From contig CASBPW010000341.1 of the NCBI GenBank assembly GCA_949127685.1, positions 1-7,291 on the forward strand: a DNA stretch of 7,291 nucleotides, given 5' to 3'. Under the pieces are notes generated by a model. The model saw only the letters and a list, made by a program, of their open reading frames with translations, ran no database searches and was not told the DNA's origin. Positions 5,455 through 7,291 of this stretch are shown piece after piece; position 1 is the stretch's first letter, and every line of letters begins with the position of its first letter. The DNA comes from Candidatus Sivonenia alaskensis PMM_0068. GTDB taxonomy: Bacteria; Cyanobacteriota; Cyanobacteriia; Gloeobacterales; PMM-0068. The position numbers and the translations under genes were made by a program.

Positions 5455-6171
5455 CTAGGCTTCCAAAACCCTTTTCATCACTTCCTGATAGGAACTTTCC
5501 ACATCTCCCATATCCATACGGAAGCGGTCCTTATCAAGCACTCGATTATCTGTCACATCCCAGAGCCGACAATTATCGGGGCTAATTTCGTCGCCCAAGA
5601 CAAGAGCTTTGTTTGCATCCCAGCCATACTCCAGTTTGAAGTCCACTAAGCGGAGATTACAGCGCACAAAGAACACGTGGAGGGCTTGATTGATTTTGAG
5701 GGTAAGGTCTTTAATCTGCTGAAGCTCAGGCCTGGTGACAATCTTCAGGACTTGGGTGACATGGTCATCGTTGAGCATCGGGTCTTGGAGATCGTCTGCC
5801 TTATAGAAAAATTCAACTAAAGGCTCTTCTAGCACCTGTCCGGCGGGGATTCCATATCGTTTGCACAGGCTCCCCGCCGCAATATTACGCACCACCACTT
5901 CCAAGGGGATCATCTCTAGGCGCTCTAGCCGTAGCTCATTGGGAGCAGGCTGGTCTATAAAATGAGTGCGAATGCCTTCTGCAGCTAACAGCCTGAATAG
6001 CCGGGTAGAAACCGTGGCATTGACGGTGCCTTTATGCGCAATTGTGCCTTTTTTGAGGGCATTAAACGCCGTGGCATCATCTTTAAAATAGGCGTGTACT
6101 ATCCCAGGGTCTTCTGTCCCGTAGATGACTTTGGCTTTACCCTCGTAAAGCTTTTCCCCTTTGTTACTCAT
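5455..6171 (-). CDS. purC: Phosphoribosylaminoimidazole-succinocarboxamide synthase (SAICAR synthetase)
   Basis: PurC joins CAIR and aspartate using ATP to make SAICAR in de novo purine synthesis in the cytosol. From the ATG at 6171 the protein has 238 residues, the normal bacterial length. Conserved blocks are LYEGKAK (8-14, ATP-binding N-lobe), EVVVRNIAAGS (91-101), LVDFKLEYG (175-183), DEISPDNCRLWD (194-205) and DKDRFR (213-218). A longer frame opens at a TTG (6190-6192), adding seven residues. I prefer the ATG because family proteins typically begin a few residues before LYEGKAK, and because the predicted promoter (-10 at 6201-6206) would start the transcript at or near that TTG. No strong Shine-Dalgarno sequence is visible. 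The gene follows the sigma factor after 93 bases and precedes surE by 26. Confidence 0.96.
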   Translation of the reverse strand: MSNKGEKLYEGKAKVIYGTEDPGIVHAYFKDDATAFNALKKGTIAHKGTVNATVSTRLFRLLAAEGIRTHFIDQPAPNELRLERLEMIPLEVVVRNIAAGSLCKRYGIPAGQVLEEPLVEFFYKADDLQDPMLNDDHVTQVLKIVTRPELQQIKDLTLKINQALHVFFVRCNLRLVDFKLEYGWDANKALVLGDEISPDNCRLWDVTDNRVLDKDRFRMDMGDVESSYQEVMKRVLEA

Positions 6172-6200
6172 AGCCGCCAGTCTCAGGTTCAACTGTCTTG

Positions 6201-6228
6201 ACTATAAACGTTTCAGGGCCAAACCAAG
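6201..6228 (-). promoter_or_regulatory. Predicted purC promoter
   Basis: On the minus strand, TATAGT (6201-6206) is a good -10. A -35-like TTGGTT (6222-6227, 15-base spacer) or CTTGGT (6223-6228, 16-base spacer) precedes it. Transcription would begin near 6194, about 22 bases before the purC ATG. This suggests purC and surE can be expressed apart from the sigma gene, although readthrough is not excluded because no terminator is evident after the sigma stop. Confidence 0.5.
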
Positions 6229-6264
6229 TTAATTTACCCAGCAGCAGCAGTCGTCTTCGGGGCC

Positions 6265-7284
6265 TTAAATTCGGACATAGGGCTTTAGGTTCTGATGGGT
6301 TTTACGAAGCTTACGGAGCGCCTCGGTCTCAATTTGGCGGATACGCTCACGGGTAAGCGCGTAATGGTTGCCGACTTCAGCCAAACTGTAGGCATTGTCC
6401 CCATTCAAGCCATACCGTAGGGCGAGGATATCTTGTTCTAAAGGTTTGAGCTGGGTCAATCCCTCATAGAGGTCTGCTTTTAGGGCGTGATAAATAAGGG
6501 CTTCCAAGGGCTCATACCCATGCTGGTCTTCTAAGAGTTCTCCCAGCACACTGTCGCCTTCCTTCCCCACAGGCATATCTAAAGAGACCGGTTGGCGAGC
6601 CGCTTGTTGAAGCTGACGGAGTTTTTTCACCTTTACTTCCATCAAGGCCGCTAATTCCAGCTCATTGGGTCTGCGACCATGCTCCTGGCTAAATAGACGG
6701 ATCGATTGCTTCATCCGTCGGACTTTATCCACTACATGGATCGGAAGACGAATAGTCCGAGCTTGGTTGGCCAAAGCCCTGGTAATTCCCTGACGAATCC
6801 ACCAAGTGGCATAGGTGCTGAAACGATAGCCTTTCTCCGGGTCAAACTTTTCGGTAGCCCGCATCAAACCAATGTTCCCTTCTTGAATCAGATCTAAGAA
6901 AGGTACCCCCCGACTGAGATATTTCTTCGCGACAGAGACCACCAAGCGGAGATTTGCATTCACCAACTTGCGTTGTGCCCAACTTCCCTGACGCAGTATG
7001 CGCTGCTGCTGTGAAGAAGTAAGACCTGTAGCTTCCTCTAATTCTGTATCCGTAGGGCAGCGATCCAATGTGTCCCTGAGTGTCACATGAGTAGCTTCCA
7101 ACACAATTTTGGCTTGGATTTGGCGGGATAGTTGGATTTCTTCTTCTGGGGTCACCCGCGAGATACGCCCAATTTCATTAAGATATAGGTCCACGGAGTC
7201 ATCCTTCAAAGGACGACGTATATCGTGGGTACGCCCTGTTCCAAGGGTCTTGGCTTCTTCATCAGTCATCTGTTCCACATACAT
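6265..7284 (-). CDS. RpoD-family (sigma-70) group 2 sigma factor
   Basis: This encodes an RNA polymerase sigma subunit that directs promoter recognition. The 339-residue protein has region 1.2 (about 30-60, VDLYLNEIGRISRVTPEEE) and region 2 (about 104-175), including NLRLVVSVAKKY, DLIQEGNIGLMRA for core binding, and FDPEKGYRFSTYATWWIRQ for -10 recognition and melting. Region 3 is about 180-258, with RTIRLPIHV at its start. Region 4 (about 270-332) carries the helix-turn-helix SLAEVGNHYALTRERIRQIE for the -35. There is no long acidic region 1.1, and the length is that of the non-essential group 2 (SigB-SigE type) factors of cyanobacteria rather than the principal SigA. I cannot assign it to one paralogue. 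Region 4.2 has GNHYAL where relatives usually have GRxLxL. The ATG at 7282-7284 lies seven bases from the window edge and the frame stays open to the edge, so the true start could be upstream. A second Met is residue 6. Confidence 0.93.
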   Translation of the reverse strand: MYVEQMTDEEAKTLGTGRTHDIRRPLKDDSVDLYLNEIGRISRVTPEEEIQLSRQIQAKIVLEATHVTLRDTLDRCPTDTELEEATGLTSSQQQRILRQGSWAQRKLVNANLRLVVSVAKKYLSRGVPFLDLIQEGNIGLMRATEKFDPEKGYRFSTYATWWIRQGITRALANQARTIRLPIHVVDKVRRMKQSIRLFSQEHGRRPNELELAALMEVKVKKLRQLQQAARQPVSLDMPVGKEGDSVLGELLEDQHGYEPLEALIYHALKADLYEGLTQLKPLEQDILALRYGLNGDNAYSLAEVGNHYALTRERIRQIETEALRKLRKTHQNLKPYVRI

Positions 7285-7291
7285 GAGAACC

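Noticed and set aside
6172..6192. TTG at 6190-6192 as the purC start
   Set aside because: It adds seven residues not typical of the family and lies at or near the predicted transcription start; the ATG at 6171 fits better.
6240..6251. Short GCA triplet run after the sigma stop codon
   Set aside because: About three units only; too short to be a meaningful repeat.
6706..6897. Plus-strand 63-codon reading frame inside the sigma factor gene
   Set aside because: It lies antisense to the highly conserved region 2 of the sigma gene, whose codon constraints explain the open frame.

Overview
This window looks like a chromosomal segment of a cyanobacterium of moderate G+C. Three things point there: a SAICAR synthetase with a cyanobacterial-style N-terminus, a stand-alone group 2 RpoD-family sigma factor, and a lipobox methyltransferase of a type I associate with cyanobacteria. 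The genus cannot be fixed from the sequence alone. I saw no tRNA, rRNA, CRISPR array, transposase or phage gene.

Layout. (1) Positions 119-1312 (minus) encode a polytopic membrane protein in a visibly AT-rich stretch, unlike the rest of the window. (2) Positions 1313-1810 are non-coding and carry three hairpin-forming inverted repeats. (3) Positions 1811-3041 (minus) hold a two-gene unit: a class I glutamine amidotransferase-like hydrolase (peptidase C26/PuuD type), then, 10 bases later, a small DCC-family (DUF393) CxxC protein starting with GTG. (4) A 95-base divergent region with a perfect GTA-N8-TAC (NtcA-type) palindrome separates this unit from a plus-strand gene of unknown function (3137-3661). 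(5) A plus-strand SAM-dependent methyltransferase follows. Its conserved reading frame continues well upstream of the first ATG (3999) into a lipoprotein signal peptide with an LTAC lipobox, but no ATG, GTG or TTG is available in frame. The start is therefore either a rare ATT (3843) or lies behind a one-base frame change at an A6 run. (6) On the minus strand, converging on the methyltransferase, come surE (5'/3'-nucleotidase), purC (SAICAR synthetase) and a group 2 sigma factor. purC and surE are 26 bases apart and probably co-transcribed from a promoter just downstream of the sigma gene.

How the genes fit together. purC and surE link de novo purine synthesis with nucleotide dephosphorylation. 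The amidotransferase/DCC pair could be under nitrogen control, but the evidence is one predicted operator. Three hairpins (1596-1631, 1719-1742, 4643-4662) sit at the 3' ends of minus-strand genes. Each pairs better as minus-strand RNA, where an A-C mismatch becomes a G-U pair, so they may be transcript ends.

The most interesting item is the methyltransferase: a cofactor-dependent cytosolic-type enzyme apparently sent across the membrane as a lipoprotein, with a start that standard gene calling would miss. I saw no convincing multi-gene novel system.
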